Shown here piece by piece: positions 7,079-14,866 of a stretch of 40,741 nt of DNA. Below the pieces are notes generated by a model, which was given only the letters and a program-made list of their open reading frames with translations, made no database searches and was not told where the DNA came from. The translations under genes and the position numbers were made by a program. Position 1 is the stretch's first letter. The number at the start of each line of letters is the position of its first letter. Origin of the DNA: Flavobacteriales bacterium (lineage in GTDB: Bacteria > Bacteroidota > Bacteroidia > Flavobacteriales_D > Sanyastnellaceae); the NCBI GenBank assembly GCA_947466425.1, contig CANIBZ010000020.1:1-40741 (forward strand), given 5' to 3'.

Positions 7079-9499
7079 TTATTTGTCTTTCTTCTTTTTA
7101 CCCTTGGCCTTACCTTCTTCACCGTAACCACCATAGCCGTAACCATAACCATAGCCGTAACCATAACCATAGCCATAACCGTAGCCATAACCATACCTAT
7201 AAGCATACTTTCCGTAATAGTATCTCCAACGTTTTTGCTTAATGTTGTTCAACAAAATACTTGTATTGCTCAGACTGTTTTGACTCAACACATCTTCTAG
7301 ATATTGAACACCTTGCTTCGTTGCTTTAAGGGTATTCATAACAAGAATTCCACGATCCACTTTGGCAAGCAGCACCAAGCTGTCTGTAATAAGCATGATC
7401 GGCGGAGTGTCAATAATTACATAATCATAACGCTTCAATCCTTCCGCAAGTAGCTCGTCTACTCTCGCGTTAAGCAAAAGCTCAGAAGCATTTGGAGGAA
7501 CAGGGCCTGCAAGTACAATATCCAAATTTTCAATTTCTGACTGAAAAACGACATCATCGAAAGTAGCCTTTCCAATTAAATAGGTACTTACCCCTTGAGT
7601 ATTTGTTGTACGGAACATTTTATGCACTTTCGGTTTGTGCAAGTCAAAGTCTAACAGAAGCACTTTCTTCGATGCTTTGGCCAGGGTGGCCGCCAAGTTT
7701 GTTGAAATAAATGTTTTTCCTTCTCCGGGATGAAGTGATGAAATCAAAATAAGACTCTGTCCACTATCTGGCAGCAGGTATTGCAAATTCGTTCGAAGGG
7801 TACGGAAGGCCTCGCTCACATTTCCCCTCGGGTTTGCATGTATGGCAATAGGATCCCGCTCAATTTCTTCATAGTTCGGAATACCGCTGATAACAGGGAG
7901 TTTTGTTAGTTGCTTCAATTCACGCAAATGCTCAATATGCTCAAAGAAGACCATTCGAATAAGTCCAATAATCAGCGAAATAAGAATGCCGACGCCTATC
8001 CACAGATAAATAATACTTTGTCGGTCGGGACCCACTACGCCCATGTTTCGGGCAGCTTCAATCACACTTGTTTGAGGAATGATTGCCGCTCGTGCGATGA
8101 CAGTGTTGGCCTTCTTCTCTAATAGGAAGGTGTACAACTCTTCGTTCACCTTAAGCTTACGTTCAATAGACATGAGGTCGCGCTCACTTTTAGGAATATT
8201 TGCAAGTTCCGCCTCTAATTCAAGGATTTGGAGCTTCAAATCTCTAATTCGTTGATCAATTGCAACTTTCGTGTCTCGTGTGTATTTAAAAATACTGTTT
8301 CGAATAGTCTGTAGCGTAGAGTCCACACGCTGAACGCGTTTGTCTGGGGCTTTTACATCAACCAATAAAGAGCTTCGTTTTTGTTTTAATTGAAACAAGT
8401 CTTTCACCAACTCGGTTAAGGTAACATCCTCTTCGCGCAGATAATTCATTGGTGGAATAACCGCTCTATCCGGCTCCTTCAAAAGAAAATTCTCCAAGCC
8501 CTGTATAGATTCTCGTCTAAGTTCCAAATCACGGAGAGTAACATCAGAACTGGTTAATGCTGCAAATGCCGCGTCTTGCTCTTTACTCAAATCAAGAATA
8601 TCTCTAGCGTCTTTGAATGTCTCCATTGCCAATTCCAATGAATCGATAATTTTGACAATCTTATCAATTTGAATGTCTATGTAGGCCTGGGTATTTTCAT
8701 TGATAGCTATCTCGTTGTACAGCGTATAATCAATGTAGACCTTTGCCAATGTATCCAGGAAGGTTTTTGCTCTGGTGGGCAGCTCATCCTTACATGTTAG
8801 CGTTAAGATACTTGTGAATTCGACATTTTCAATGGTTAGCGCTCCCATGTATTTATCAACCAAATGTTTCATTGGTCTAACTCGAATTTGGAAGCTTTGA
8901 TCTGTAACCGTGGAAAGTCTCGATTCATCTATATGGGAAGCCAAATCCAATTGAATTGTAAAAAGCTCTTCAATGTATTCCTTTGCAAATTCATAAGTGG
9001 CCGAAGTAAGTTTTCCTGCGTATTCGTAGCTCAGCTCATAATGGCCAATATCTAGAACTTTAATATTTATCGGAACATTATGCATTCCTGCTGCCATTTT
9101 TTTCCAATCGCATTTGACCTTCATGGCATCGAATTCGTCCACTTGTAAGGTCTTCACCCTTCCAACCAAGAAATAAGAAATTGTATAGTCGAGCTTTTCC
9201 AAGCTCTTTTCTACGATATCATAAGAAGCGATTATACGTTTTTGATTGGTAACGTCCTGCATTAAAGAAATGTAGCCCAATTCGCTGTACATACTTTTTT
9301 GATAATCGTATGTCTCCGATGAGCGTAGTAAAATCTCTGTTTTCGCAGCATAAATACTCGGCAATCTATGGGTGTAGAAATAGGCGGCGACGAATGCAAT
9401 GAGCGCGCATGCTACAATCCAGAACCAACTTTTGTTCAGGAACCTTAATATGGGCCTGAGGTCGTCTGCATCTAGAAAATTTGATTTAGTTTCTGCCAT
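7079..9499 (-). CDS. Wzc-like polysaccharide co-polymerase with BY-kinase domain and (Tyr-Gly)n tail
   Basis: About 806 aa inner-membrane protein controlling polysaccharide chain length and export. An N-terminal Wzz domain starts with a transmembrane segment near residues 26-43, a long coiled-coil periplasmic region follows, a second membrane segment precedes the cytoplasmic BY-kinase, and the kinase shows Walker A (SLHPGEGKT near 590), Walker A' (LLLDFDLHKPKVH) and Walker B (YVIIDTPP). The C-terminus is remarkable: YYYGKYAYR, then 11 consecutive Tyr-Gly pairs and GYG (17 tyrosines in all), then a lysine-rich end (KAKGKKKKDK). I chose the ATG at 9499 because it gives the usual MAETKSNFLDADDL opening; an ATG at 9556 is also in frame. 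It heads the operon. Confidence 0.93.
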   Translation of the reverse strand: MAETKSNFLDADDLRPILRFLNKSWFWIVACALIAFVAAYFYTHRLPSIYAAKTEILLRSSETYDYQKSMYSELGYISLMQDVTNQKRIIASYDIVEKSLEKLDYTISYFLVGRVKTLQVDEFDAMKVKCDWKKMAAGMHNVPINIKVLDIGHYELSYEYAGKLTSATYEFAKEYIEELFTIQLDLASHIDESRLSTVTDQSFQIRVRPMKHLVDKYMGALTIENVEFTSILTLTCKDELPTRAKTFLDTLAKVYIDYTLYNEIAINENTQAYIDIQIDKIVKIIDSLELAMETFKDARDILDLSKEQDAAFAALTSSDVTLRDLELRRESIQGLENFLLKEPDRAVIPPMNYLREEDVTLTELVKDLFQLKQKRSSLLVDVKAPDKRVQRVDSTLQTIRNSIFKYTRDTKVAIDQRIRDLKLQILELEAELANIPKSERDLMSIERKLKVNEELYTFLLEKKANTVIARAAIIPQTSVIEAARNMGVVGPDRQSIIYLWIGVGILISLIIGLIRMVFFEHIEHLRELKQLTKLPVISGIPNYEEIERDPIAIHANPRGNVSEAFRTLRTNLQYLLPDSGQSLILISSLHPGEGKTFISTNLAATLAKASKKVLLLDFDLHKPKVHKMFRTTNTQGVSTYLIGKATFDDVVFQSEIENLDIVLAGPVPPNASELLLNARVDELLAEGLKRYDYVIIDTPPIMLITDSLVLLAKVDRGILVMNTLKATKQGVQYLEDVLSQNSLSNTSILLNNIKQKRWRYYYGKYAYRYGYGYGYGYGYGYGYGYGYGYGGYGEEGKAKGKKKKDK
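7137..7172. repeat. Two tandem copies of an 18-bp unit coding the Tyr-Gly tail
   Basis: On the plus strand the unit ccgtaaccataaccatag occurs at 7137-7154 and again exactly at 7155-7172, continuing into degenerate copies up to about 7197. On the coding (minus) strand this gives alternating Tyr and Gly codons. Exact tandem copies imply recent slippage, so tail length may vary between strains. Confidence 0.9.
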
Positions 9500-9517
9500 G
9501 GGTTCACTCGATAAGAG

Positions 9518-9525
9518 CAAATATA
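9518..9525 (-). promoter_or_regulatory. -7 promoter element of the polysaccharide operon
   Basis: The minus strand reads TATATTTG, a full match to the Bacteroidota -7 word TAnnTTTG, 18 bases before the chosen Wzc start. A TTG lies only 12 bp upstream, so a properly spaced -33 element is not evident. It also supports the ATG at 9499, since the longer frame would start upstream of this promoter. Confidence 0.55.
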
Positions 9526-9587
9526 AAGGAAGAGTGCCAATATTGAAGATTTTCACTTGAATGAGCTCGGAAATAATTAAAGTCTAT

Positions 9588-9595
9588 TATATTTG
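9588..9595 (+). promoter_or_regulatory. -7 promoter element of the exosortase module
   Basis: TATATTTG matches TAnnTTTG perfectly and is the same 8-mer as the divergent promoter on the other strand. Only four bases (TGAC) separate it from the ATG at 9600, so transcription would begin at the start codon or within it. No clear TTG lies at the usual upstream distance. Confidence 0.55.
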
Positions 9596-9599
9596 TGAC

Positions 9600-9827
9600 A
9601 TGAACCGCCTTAGAAAACTAATCGCTTTATCAATTTTCCTTTTCTGCGTAACTGCAATTGGAATTTGTCAAGCCCCACCAACTCCGCCAAGTGGTGGAGC
9701 CGCGCCGTGTGGTGGTCCCTTCGGTACAGTTTGTCCAATCGACGGTGGCGTAAGCTTACTCATTGCAGCAGGCGCAGCCTTAGGCGGTAAAAAAGCGTTT
9801 GACCTAAAAAAGAAAAAAGCATCTTAA
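9600..9827 (+). CDS. Small PID-CTERM sorting-signal protein, probable exosortase substrate
   Basis: 75 aa. A signal peptide (MNRLRKLIALSIFLFCVTAIG, hydrophobic core residues 7-22) is followed by about 22 residues rich in Pro, Gly and Cys, then a tripartite C-terminal sorting signal: PIDGG at residues 46-50, a hydrophobic stretch (51-62) and a basic tail (FDLKKKKAS). This is the architecture of exosortase targets, and PIDGG matches what I recall as the PID-CTERM class. There is almost no mature domain between the two signals, with cysteines at 23, 37 and 45. It lies 7 bases before the exosortase gene. The start is at 9600 because residues upstream in frame would precede both the signal peptide and the promoter. 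Confidence 0.82.
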   Translation: MNRLRKLIALSIFLFCVTAIGICQAPPTPPSGGAAPCGGPFGTVCPIDGGVSLLIAAGAALGGKKAFDLKKKKAS

Positions 9828-9834
9828 ATACGAA

Positions 9835-10362
9835 GTGAAAAATCCGATTATCCGATTTTTTGTCATTGGTACCATCCTCTATTTCGGATGGTATTTTTTT
9901 TATGAATTGTATTTGCTTCCTTCAACACCCATTGATGAAATTCTTGTCGACTTCCTCGTAAAAGGAGCTGAATCTTTCCTTCAATTACTCAACTTCACGG
10001 TTCGAATTTTCGACGATGGGCTGTATCGCAATCACATTGCCATTGACGGAACCGCAGGCGTGACCGTAGGAGCACCTTGCGACGGAATGATTCTAATGGC
10101 ACTCTTCATCATTTTCGTGGTGGCCTATCCTGGAACAAACAAAAACAGACTTTGGTTTATCCCGCTTGGACTATTCGTGATTCAGTTCATGAATATCCTG
10201 CGTATTATGGCCCTGGCCTTCATTGTTTATTGGAACGAAGACTATCTCGCATTTAATCACGATTATACATTCACCGCCTTAGTTTACGCCGTTGTCTTTG
10301 CATTTTGGTGGTGGTGGTCGAAGTTGTACGTCACTGCAAATGGCCCTACCGAAGAAAAATAA
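9835..10362 (+). CDS. Exosortase/archaeosortase family transpeptidase (XrtX-like)
   Basis: 175 aa polytopic membrane protein with about five hydrophobic segments. The exosortase catalytic triad is visible: Cys82 in GAPCDGM, Arg123 in NILRIMAL and His142 in AFNHDYTF. Enzymes of this family cleave C-terminal sorting signals of secreted proteins and probably join them to a cell-surface acceptor. The short size, the PIDGG substrate next door and the following membrane gene resemble the Bacteroidota exosortase X group, named from memory and not checked by search. It starts at a GTG 7 bases after the substrate stop. Its 3' end overlaps the next gene by 23 bases. Confidence 0.88.
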   Translation: MKNPIIRFFVIGTILYFGWYFFYELYLLPSTPIDEILVDFLVKGAESFLQLLNFTVRIFDDGLYRNHIAIDGTAGVTVGAPCDGMILMALFIIFVVAYPGTNKNRLWFIPLGLFVIQFMNILRIMALAFIVYWNEDYLAFNHDYTFTALVYAVVFAFWWWWSKLYVTANGPTEEK

Positions 10363-10882
10363 ATTCATCATAGTTGCGATAGCCATCGCAATGATTGCCT
10401 TGGGATTTTACCAAGAGCAGGCCAAGGTGAACGTGAATTTCATTCTTGAAAAAGGTGCGCAAATTCCGGGATTCTTCCTCCAGAATACTGCAACTAAAAT
10501 TGATTTGCTCACTGCGGAAAAAAGCAAATCGAACTTCGATTATTACTACAGCCACAGCACCATTGAAACGCTTTACTCGCTGAACGCCTCACAACTGAAT
10601 AAGCTTAAATGGATCATCACATTTGCTTCCATTGGGGTATTCACAATTTTAAACATTACTGCGCTCTACTTCCTTCAATTCCAAAAAAAAGAAATTAAAA
10701 TTTTTATTCTGGTGGAAGGAATTTGTTTGGCCTTCGCTATTGCCGCTTTCATGCTCGGAAAATTCATTCACAAAGATGAACTCGTTTATCCGGCTGTTCG
10801 CGGAATCATGGGTATTGTGCAGTCACCTGTATTGGTCCTCATCTTCATTCCAGCAAAAAAATTATTCAATCGATCTTTCTAA
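10340..10882 (+). CDS. Exosortase-associated membrane protein
   Basis: 180 aa. One N-terminal membrane segment (residues 8-24, IIVAIAIAMIALGF) is followed by a roughly 75-residue polar, presumably periplasmic loop, then three more hydrophobic segments (about 98-118, 125-146 and 155-172). I do not recognise a catalytic motif. Its position directly behind, and overlapping, the exosortase gene matches the membrane partner that accompanies XrtX-type exosortases, and a role in presenting or accepting the sorted protein is inference. The ATG at 10340 begins MALPKKNKF, a good inside-positive topology signal; frame-open sequence upstream lies inside the exosortase gene and is unlikely to be used. Confidence 0.75.
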   Translation: MALPKKNKFIIVAIAIAMIALGFYQEQAKVNVNFILEKGAQIPGFFLQNTATKIDLLTAEKSKSNFDYYYSHSTIETLYSLNASQLNKLKWIITFASIGVFTILNITALYFLQFQKKEIKIFILVEGICLAFAIAAFMLGKFIHKDELVYPAVRGIMGIVQSPVLVLIFIPAKKLFNRSF

Positions 10883-10884
10883 TT

Positions 10885-11364
10885 ATGGAAATTCAACTTG
10901 CACCTCATGCTAGACTTTGGGTCTTCACTTCAAACAAATTACTTACCACCGAACAGTGTTCCTTCATTGAAGTAGAATTGGAAAAATTTCTTGCCGGTTG
11001 GAACAATCATGGAAAGGCGATGGCTGGACAAGCTTGGATTGAAATGAACCGCATCTTGGTTGTGGCTGCCGATGAAAATATTATGCTCGCTTCCGGATGC
11101 AGCATAGATAAATTAAACAGAGAAGTGCTTCGCATTGGCGATGCTTTGGGTGTGAACTTGTTCGACAGATTAACTGTTCTATTTCAAGAAAACAACGAAA
11201 TTCAAACGGAAGGAATTGCACAGTTCTGGGCGCTTCGCAAAGCGAATAGACTTACCGATGAAACACTTGTTTTGGATACAACCGTTGCTACAGTAGGCGA
11301 TTGGACCACTTCTAAATGGAAACCGTTTTCTAGCACCTGGCACAAAGACATGTACGGCAGATAA
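10885..11364 (+). CDS. Small conserved Bacteroidota protein, function unknown
   Basis: 159 aa soluble protein with no signal peptide. It contains HARLWVFTSNK near the start, WNNHGKAMAGQAWIE, the segment ASGCSIDKLNRE with a conserved-looking cysteine near residue 72, and NLFDRLTVLF. Homologues in flavobacteria are often labelled ABC transporter ATPase, but there is no Walker A, signature or Walker B motif here, so that label is not supported. It begins 3 bases after the exosortase-associated gene and ends next to the convergent M28 peptidase with no gap, so it shares the exosortase transcript. Whether it takes part in sorting is unknown. Confidence 0.75.
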   Translation: MEIQLAPHARLWVFTSNKLLTTEQCSFIEVELEKFLAGWNNHGKAMAGQAWIEMNRILVVAADENIMLASGCSIDKLNREVLRIGDALGVNLFDRLTVLFQENNEIQTEGIAQFWALRKANRLTDETLVLDTTVATVGDWTTSKWKPFSSTWHKDMYGR

Positions 11365-12753
11365 TTATTTCTGCGTTGTTTCTTTCTGAACTTTCTGATC
11401 AATGAAGTAAACAAGCGAAGCCATAGAGGCTGCGCCCAATTCCAATTCGCGTTTGTTTACGTTTTCGAATCGATCGTTGTCTGTGTGATGAAAATCGAAG
11501 TAGCGTTGTCCGTCTACCATTAACGCGAAGAGCATGGTGCTTCCGTTTTTCAACGGGCCAATGTCTACTCCACTCCAACCTCTTTTGAAGGAATATAAGT
11601 TGTACGGCTCGAAGAACGGCATGAGTGATTTCGCCCATTCCACTTGACCATCTTGCGCATCGCAACTAAATCCTTTCGGTGTGAATCCTCCACCGTCGCT
11701 TTCAATGGCAGCCACGTGTTCCCAACCTTTTTCTTTGGCAACTTTCGCATAAGTTTCTCCTCCATCGTTACCGAACTCTTCATTTATGTAAAGCACCGCG
11801 CGAATGGTGCAAGCAGGTTTGTATCCTGTTGCCTTCATAATGCGCAACACTTCCATGCTTTGCACAATGCCGGTTCCATCGTCGTGTGCGCCTTCACCCA
11901 CATCCCAAGAATCGAGGTGTCCGCCTACGACAATAATTTTTTCTGGATAGACAGTTCCTTTGATTTCTCCGATTACATTCGATTGCATGACGCTGTCGAA
12001 ACGCTCGCATTCCATGCGCATTTCGAAGAGGATTTTTTTATTTGATTGAAGCGCTTCGTGAAGGAAATGCGCATCGAGGCTGCTCAAAGCAGCCGCTGGA
12101 ATCTTGGTTACATCGTCCTTGTAGCGCATGGCTCCGGTGTGCGGAAACTTATCATCGGCTGAAGTCAATGAACGAATGATGCATCCAACTGCTCCGTATT
12201 TCGCAGCTTCTGAAGCACCGTTGGTTCTAATCGGAGAAGTGTTTCCGTATGCAGACCCGGTGTTGATGATTGCAGGATCGAAGGCTTTGTTGATGAATAC
12301 TATTTTTCCTTTTACTTGATCGCCTTTGGCTTTCAGGTCTTCAAAGTCTTTCACTTCAACTACCTCTGCTTTCAGTGTACCATTTGTTCCAACAGAACCA
12401 CCCAAAGCGCGCAAGGGAATTTCGGTTTTCTTTTTTCCAACATAAATGGCTGCGAATTCTTTTTTGCCGCGTTTCCATTTCGGAACCTTAACAGGCATGA
12501 GGAAAACGTTGTCGGCAGGAATGGATTTCAATACAGAATCTCCCCAAAGAATAGCTTTGTCAGCGGCTTCTGAGCCCGCAATGCGGTGTCCAATTTTTTT
12601 ACACAAGTAGTACAAGTCGTTGTATGCTTGCGCTGTTGAAAGTGCCTCTGAATAGAAACCTTTCACCACAGAAGAATCTTGTTTGGTGAATTGTGCTTTA
12701 ACCTGACTCGCTAAAATCAAGCTAACGAAAAGGAGAAGAATATTTTTCATCAT
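11365..12753 (-). CDS. Secreted M28 family zinc aminopeptidase with PA-like insert
   Basis: 462 aa. A signal peptide (MMKNILLLFVSLILASQVKA) sends it out of the cytoplasm. The middle (about residues 115-230) resembles the protease-associated insert of M28 peptidases, followed by the zinc site: VGGHLDSWDVGEGAHDDGTG (His and bridging Asp near 280-292), YINEEFGNDGG (catalytic Glu pair), IESDGGG and FHHTDND (last His ligand). The family resembles plasma glutamate carboxypeptidase and removes residues from peptides. Its start overlaps the SDR stop in ATGA, so the two genes are co-transcribed. The stop touches the convergent upstream gene with no terminator visible between them. Confidence 0.92.
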   Translation of the reverse strand: MMKNILLLFVSLILASQVKAQFTKQDSSVVKGFYSEALSTAQAYNDLYYLCKKIGHRIAGSEAADKAILWGDSVLKSIPADNVFLMPVKVPKWKRGKKEFAAIYVGKKKTEIPLRALGGSVGTNGTLKAEVVEVKDFEDLKAKGDQVKGKIVFINKAFDPAIINTGSAYGNTSPIRTNGASEAAKYGAVGCIIRSLTSADDKFPHTGAMRYKDDVTKIPAAALSSLDAHFLHEALQSNKKILFEMRMECERFDSVMQSNVIGEIKGTVYPEKIIVVGGHLDSWDVGEGAHDDGTGIVQSMEVLRIMKATGYKPACTIRAVLYINEEFGNDGGETYAKVAKEKGWEHVAAIESDGGGFTPKGFSCDAQDGQVEWAKSLMPFFEPYNLYSFKRGWSGVDIGPLKNGSTMLFALMVDGQRYFDFHHTDNDRFENVNKRELELGAASMASLVYFIDQKVQKETTQK

Positions 12754-13511
12754 TGCATGTATGCTCCGTTATTAATGTCGAGTGCCTGTCCGGTTATTGA
12801 ATTTTGTTTTCCTGAAAAAAGAAACGCTACAAAATTTCCTACCTCTTCGGGTTGTGCCATTCTACCGGTAGGCACGTAATTCATTTGTTCTTGGTACGCT
12901 GAATCATAGGTCGAAGCATTTCGATCTGCATGGCGTTGAATGCTGTCTTTCGACATCTGCGTTTCTACCCATCCGGGTGTAATGGCGTTGACTAAAATTT
13001 GTTCACGTGCCCATTCAACGGCCCATGCGCGTGTGAGTCCGAGTACTGCTGTTTTGGAAGCGATGTAAGCGCTGTGATTCGGTACACCGAAACGCGCGAG
13101 TATGGAGCTTGTGAGTAGAACGTGTTTGTAGGTGGCCGTTGATTTTCTGAGGTACGGCAGGCATTCCATGACGGTGGTGTATGTTCCGGTAAGATTGATT
13201 GAAACAATTTCGTCCCAACGATCATCTACGCCGTAGGCGTTTTCTCCGCCGACTCCAGCGTTCGCGAAAACGCATTCTAGACTGCCGTCGCCTAAAATAT
13301 TTCTGAGTCCTTCGCGAAATGCGGAAGCATTTCGCACGTCGGCGGCAAGCACGCAGTGATTCTCTGAATGCGGCAATTTTGCTAATACTTCATTCAGTTT
13401 TTCTTCGTTTCTTCCCACTAAAATTAGGCGATTGTTTCCTTCTTCTGCAAGAGAATGTGCCGCTGCGGCACCAATTCCGCTGCCTGCTCCTGTTATGAGT
13501 ATTGTTTTCAT
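12750..13511 (-). CDS. Classical short-chain dehydrogenase/reductase
   Basis: 253 aa. The NAD(P) loop TGAGSGIG is at residues 7-14, ANAGVGG near 88, the catalytic serine in LTSSIL and the Tyr-Lys pair in YIASKTA, with the C-terminal GQALDINNG typical of classical SDRs of the 3-oxoacyl-ACP-reductase type. The substrate is not readable. The ATG at 13511 is chosen because a full promoter lies between it and the longer in-frame start at 13541. It overlaps the M28 peptidase start by 4 bases and is divergent from the nitroreductase. Confidence 0.9.
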   Translation of the reverse strand: MKTILITGAGSGIGAAAAHSLAEEGNNRLILVGRNEEKLNEVLAKLPHSENHCVLAADVRNASAFREGLRNILGDGSLECVFANAGVGGENAYGVDDRWDEIVSINLTGTYTTVMECLPYLRKSTATYKHVLLTSSILARFGVPNHSAYIASKTAVLGLTRAWAVEWAREQILVNAITPGWVETQMSKDSIQRHADRNASTYDSAYQEQMNYVPTGRMAQPEEVGNFVAFLFSGKQNSITGQALDINNGAYMQ

Positions 13512-13514
13512 GAT

Positions 13515-13522
13515 TAAGTTTG
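13515..13522 (+). promoter_or_regulatory. -7 element for the nitroreductase
   Basis: TAAGTTTG matches TAnnTTTG and precedes the nitroreductase ATG (13557) by 34 bases. No TTG lies at 17-21 bp upstream. It is two bases from the -7 box of the opposing SDR promoter. Confidence 0.45.
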
Positions 13523-13524
13523 AA

Positions 13525-13553
13525 CAAAAATAGCGGAACACGATTCATAACAA
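13525..13553 (-). promoter_or_regulatory. Promoter of the SDR-M28 peptidase operon
   Basis: On the minus strand TTG (13553-13551), an 18-bp spacer and TATTTTTG (13532-13525) form a full Bacteroidota-type promoter. The SDR ATG lies 13 bases after the -7 box, fixing its start at 13511. Confidence 0.7.
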
Positions 13554-13556
13554 GAC

Positions 13557-14126
13557 ATGAAATTCAATCTAAGCGAAATAAGCGGACTCATTCAGAGTCG
13601 AAGAACCATAACTCCTGAGCATTACACTGCACGAAAAGTGCACAAAGAGCAGCTTGAAAAGATGCTTCAAAACGCCGTGTGGGCGCCCAATCATAAGCTA
13701 ACCCAACCTTGGCGTTTTCATGTTTATTTGGAAGAAGGAATGGACATTCTGCGTGAAAAGCTTCCCGAATTAATGCCCGAAGATCAGCCCGTAAAAAGAG
13801 AACGAATCGCAACTCGATTGAACAATACCACCGCAGTTGTTGTGGTTTGTACGGACGCCTCTGAAAAAGCCGCCGTGCATGAAGAAGAATACGCAGTGGC
13901 TTGCGCTATACAGAACATCATGCTCACAGCTACGGCCTATGGCATTGGAAGTTTTTGGGCAACCCCTGGATTTATTCGAACAGAAAAATTCAATCAAACA
14001 TTAAATCTGCCAGCACAACAACGTTGCCTAGGCATCGTTTATTTAGGTTATGTCGAAGGTGAATGGCCAACGAATCACCGCAAACCACTTGAATACGTGA
14101 CCGAATGGAATTCAGAAAAAAAATAA
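13557..14126 (+). CDS. Nitroreductase family flavoprotein
   Basis: 189 aa FMN-dependent oxidoreductase of the YdjA-like type. QSRRTITPEHY near residue 13 (phosphate-binding Arg-Arg), NAVWAPNHKLTQPWRF near 39, and YGIGSFWATPGF near 120 match the family. Physiological substrates in this group are generally unknown; it reduces nitro compounds or quinone-like acceptors with NAD(P)H. Transcribed divergently from the SDR gene. The last 22 bases overlap the start of the following barrel-like gene. Confidence 0.88.
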   Translation: MKFNLSEISGLIQSRRTITPEHYTARKVHKEQLEKMLQNAVWAPNHKLTQPWRFHVYLEEGMDILREKLPELMPEDQPVKRERIATRLNNTTAVVVVCTDASEKAAVHEEEYAVACAIQNIMLTATAYGIGSFWATPGFIRTEKFNQTLNLPAQQRCLGIVYLGYVEGEWPTNHRKPLEYVTEWNSEKK

Positions 14127-14866
14127 TTTTCTTTTTGTGTTTGATTTTTATGTCTGGAAAAATATTCGGACAAAATTCTACTGCCAATGAATTCAAGTTT
14201 GGATTTCAGCTTCGACCTATTATTCCGAATGCCTATTTGAATACAGCTATTGAAACGGCCTCTTCTCCGAATTTTACTTACAGCGCAAAATCAAATGTTG
14301 GAATAAGCTTCGGGGCTATCATTCGGAAGCCTATCGGAAAATTCTGGAATTTAGAAACTGGCTTGAATTTCGTGAAGCGAAGCTATTCTTTGGGATTCAA
14401 TTTGAACGACAGTGTTCAAGTTAATTCAAAACAAAACATGACTTTCATTGCCTACGAAATTCCCATTCAAGCCTTGATTTATGTTCGATTAGGAAAAGCA
14501 TGGTATATGAATGCCAGCGCAGGAATTTCCCTTGACTTTTTTCCCAGTGAAACAGAGACATTCAGTTCGGAAAAAGTAGATTCCACATATTACGATTTCA
14601 GTCAAAAAACCTATCGCATTAAGTGGAGTGCTTTGGCTGCGCAATCTAATTTGGGTTTTGAATATCGAACGGAAAAACAAGGCTATTACTACATTGGCGC
14701 TTCATTCCACAGACCGTTCGGAAGAATTGCAGGATCACAAGCAACGGTAGAAACCACGGCTGGATCAGAACGTTTGTGGTTAAGTCTTTCGGGAAGTTAT
14801 TTTTCCGTTGACTTGAAGTATTTCTTGTACGACAAATACAAAACAAAAAAGGCCGTCATTGAATGA
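14105..14866 (+). CDS. Outer-membrane beta-barrel-like protein
   Basis: 253 aa. The signal peptide (MEFRKKIIFFLCLIFMSGKIFG) is followed by alternating polar/aromatic strands, with repeated patterns such as GISFGAIIRKPIGKFWNLETG, YIGASFHRPFG and LSLSGSYFSVDLKYFLYD. The C-terminus is aromatic-rich, as in porin-like outer-membrane barrels of Bacteroidota (PorT/OmpW-size proteins). The length suits an 8-10-strand barrel. No specific family was recognised. Its start lies within the nitroreductase 3' end, and its stop codon lies inside the terminator hairpin. An alternative is a soluble periplasmic lipocalin-like protein, less likely given the strand pattern. Confidence 0.72.
   Translation: MEFRKKIIFFLCLIFMSGKIFGQNSTANEFKFGFQLRPIIPNAYLNTAIETASSPNFTYSAKSNVGISFGAIIRKPIGKFWNLETGLNFVKRSYSLGFNLNDSVQVNSKQNMTFIAYEIPIQALIYVRLGKAWYMNASAGISLDFFPSETETFSSEKVDSTYYDFSQKTYRIKWSALAAQSNLGFEYRTEKQGYYYIGASFHRPFGRIAGSQATVETTAGSERLWLSLSGSYFSVDLKYFLYDKYKTKKAVIE

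Noticed and set aside
7079-7206. Short periodic sequence that could look like a CRISPR or microsatellite locus
   Set aside because: It is a coding repeat of Tyr-Gly codons inside the Wzc-like gene, with no spacers and no cas genes nearby.
10885-11364. ABC transporter ATPase label for this protein
   Set aside because: No Walker A, LSGGQ or Walker B motif is present in the 159 residues.
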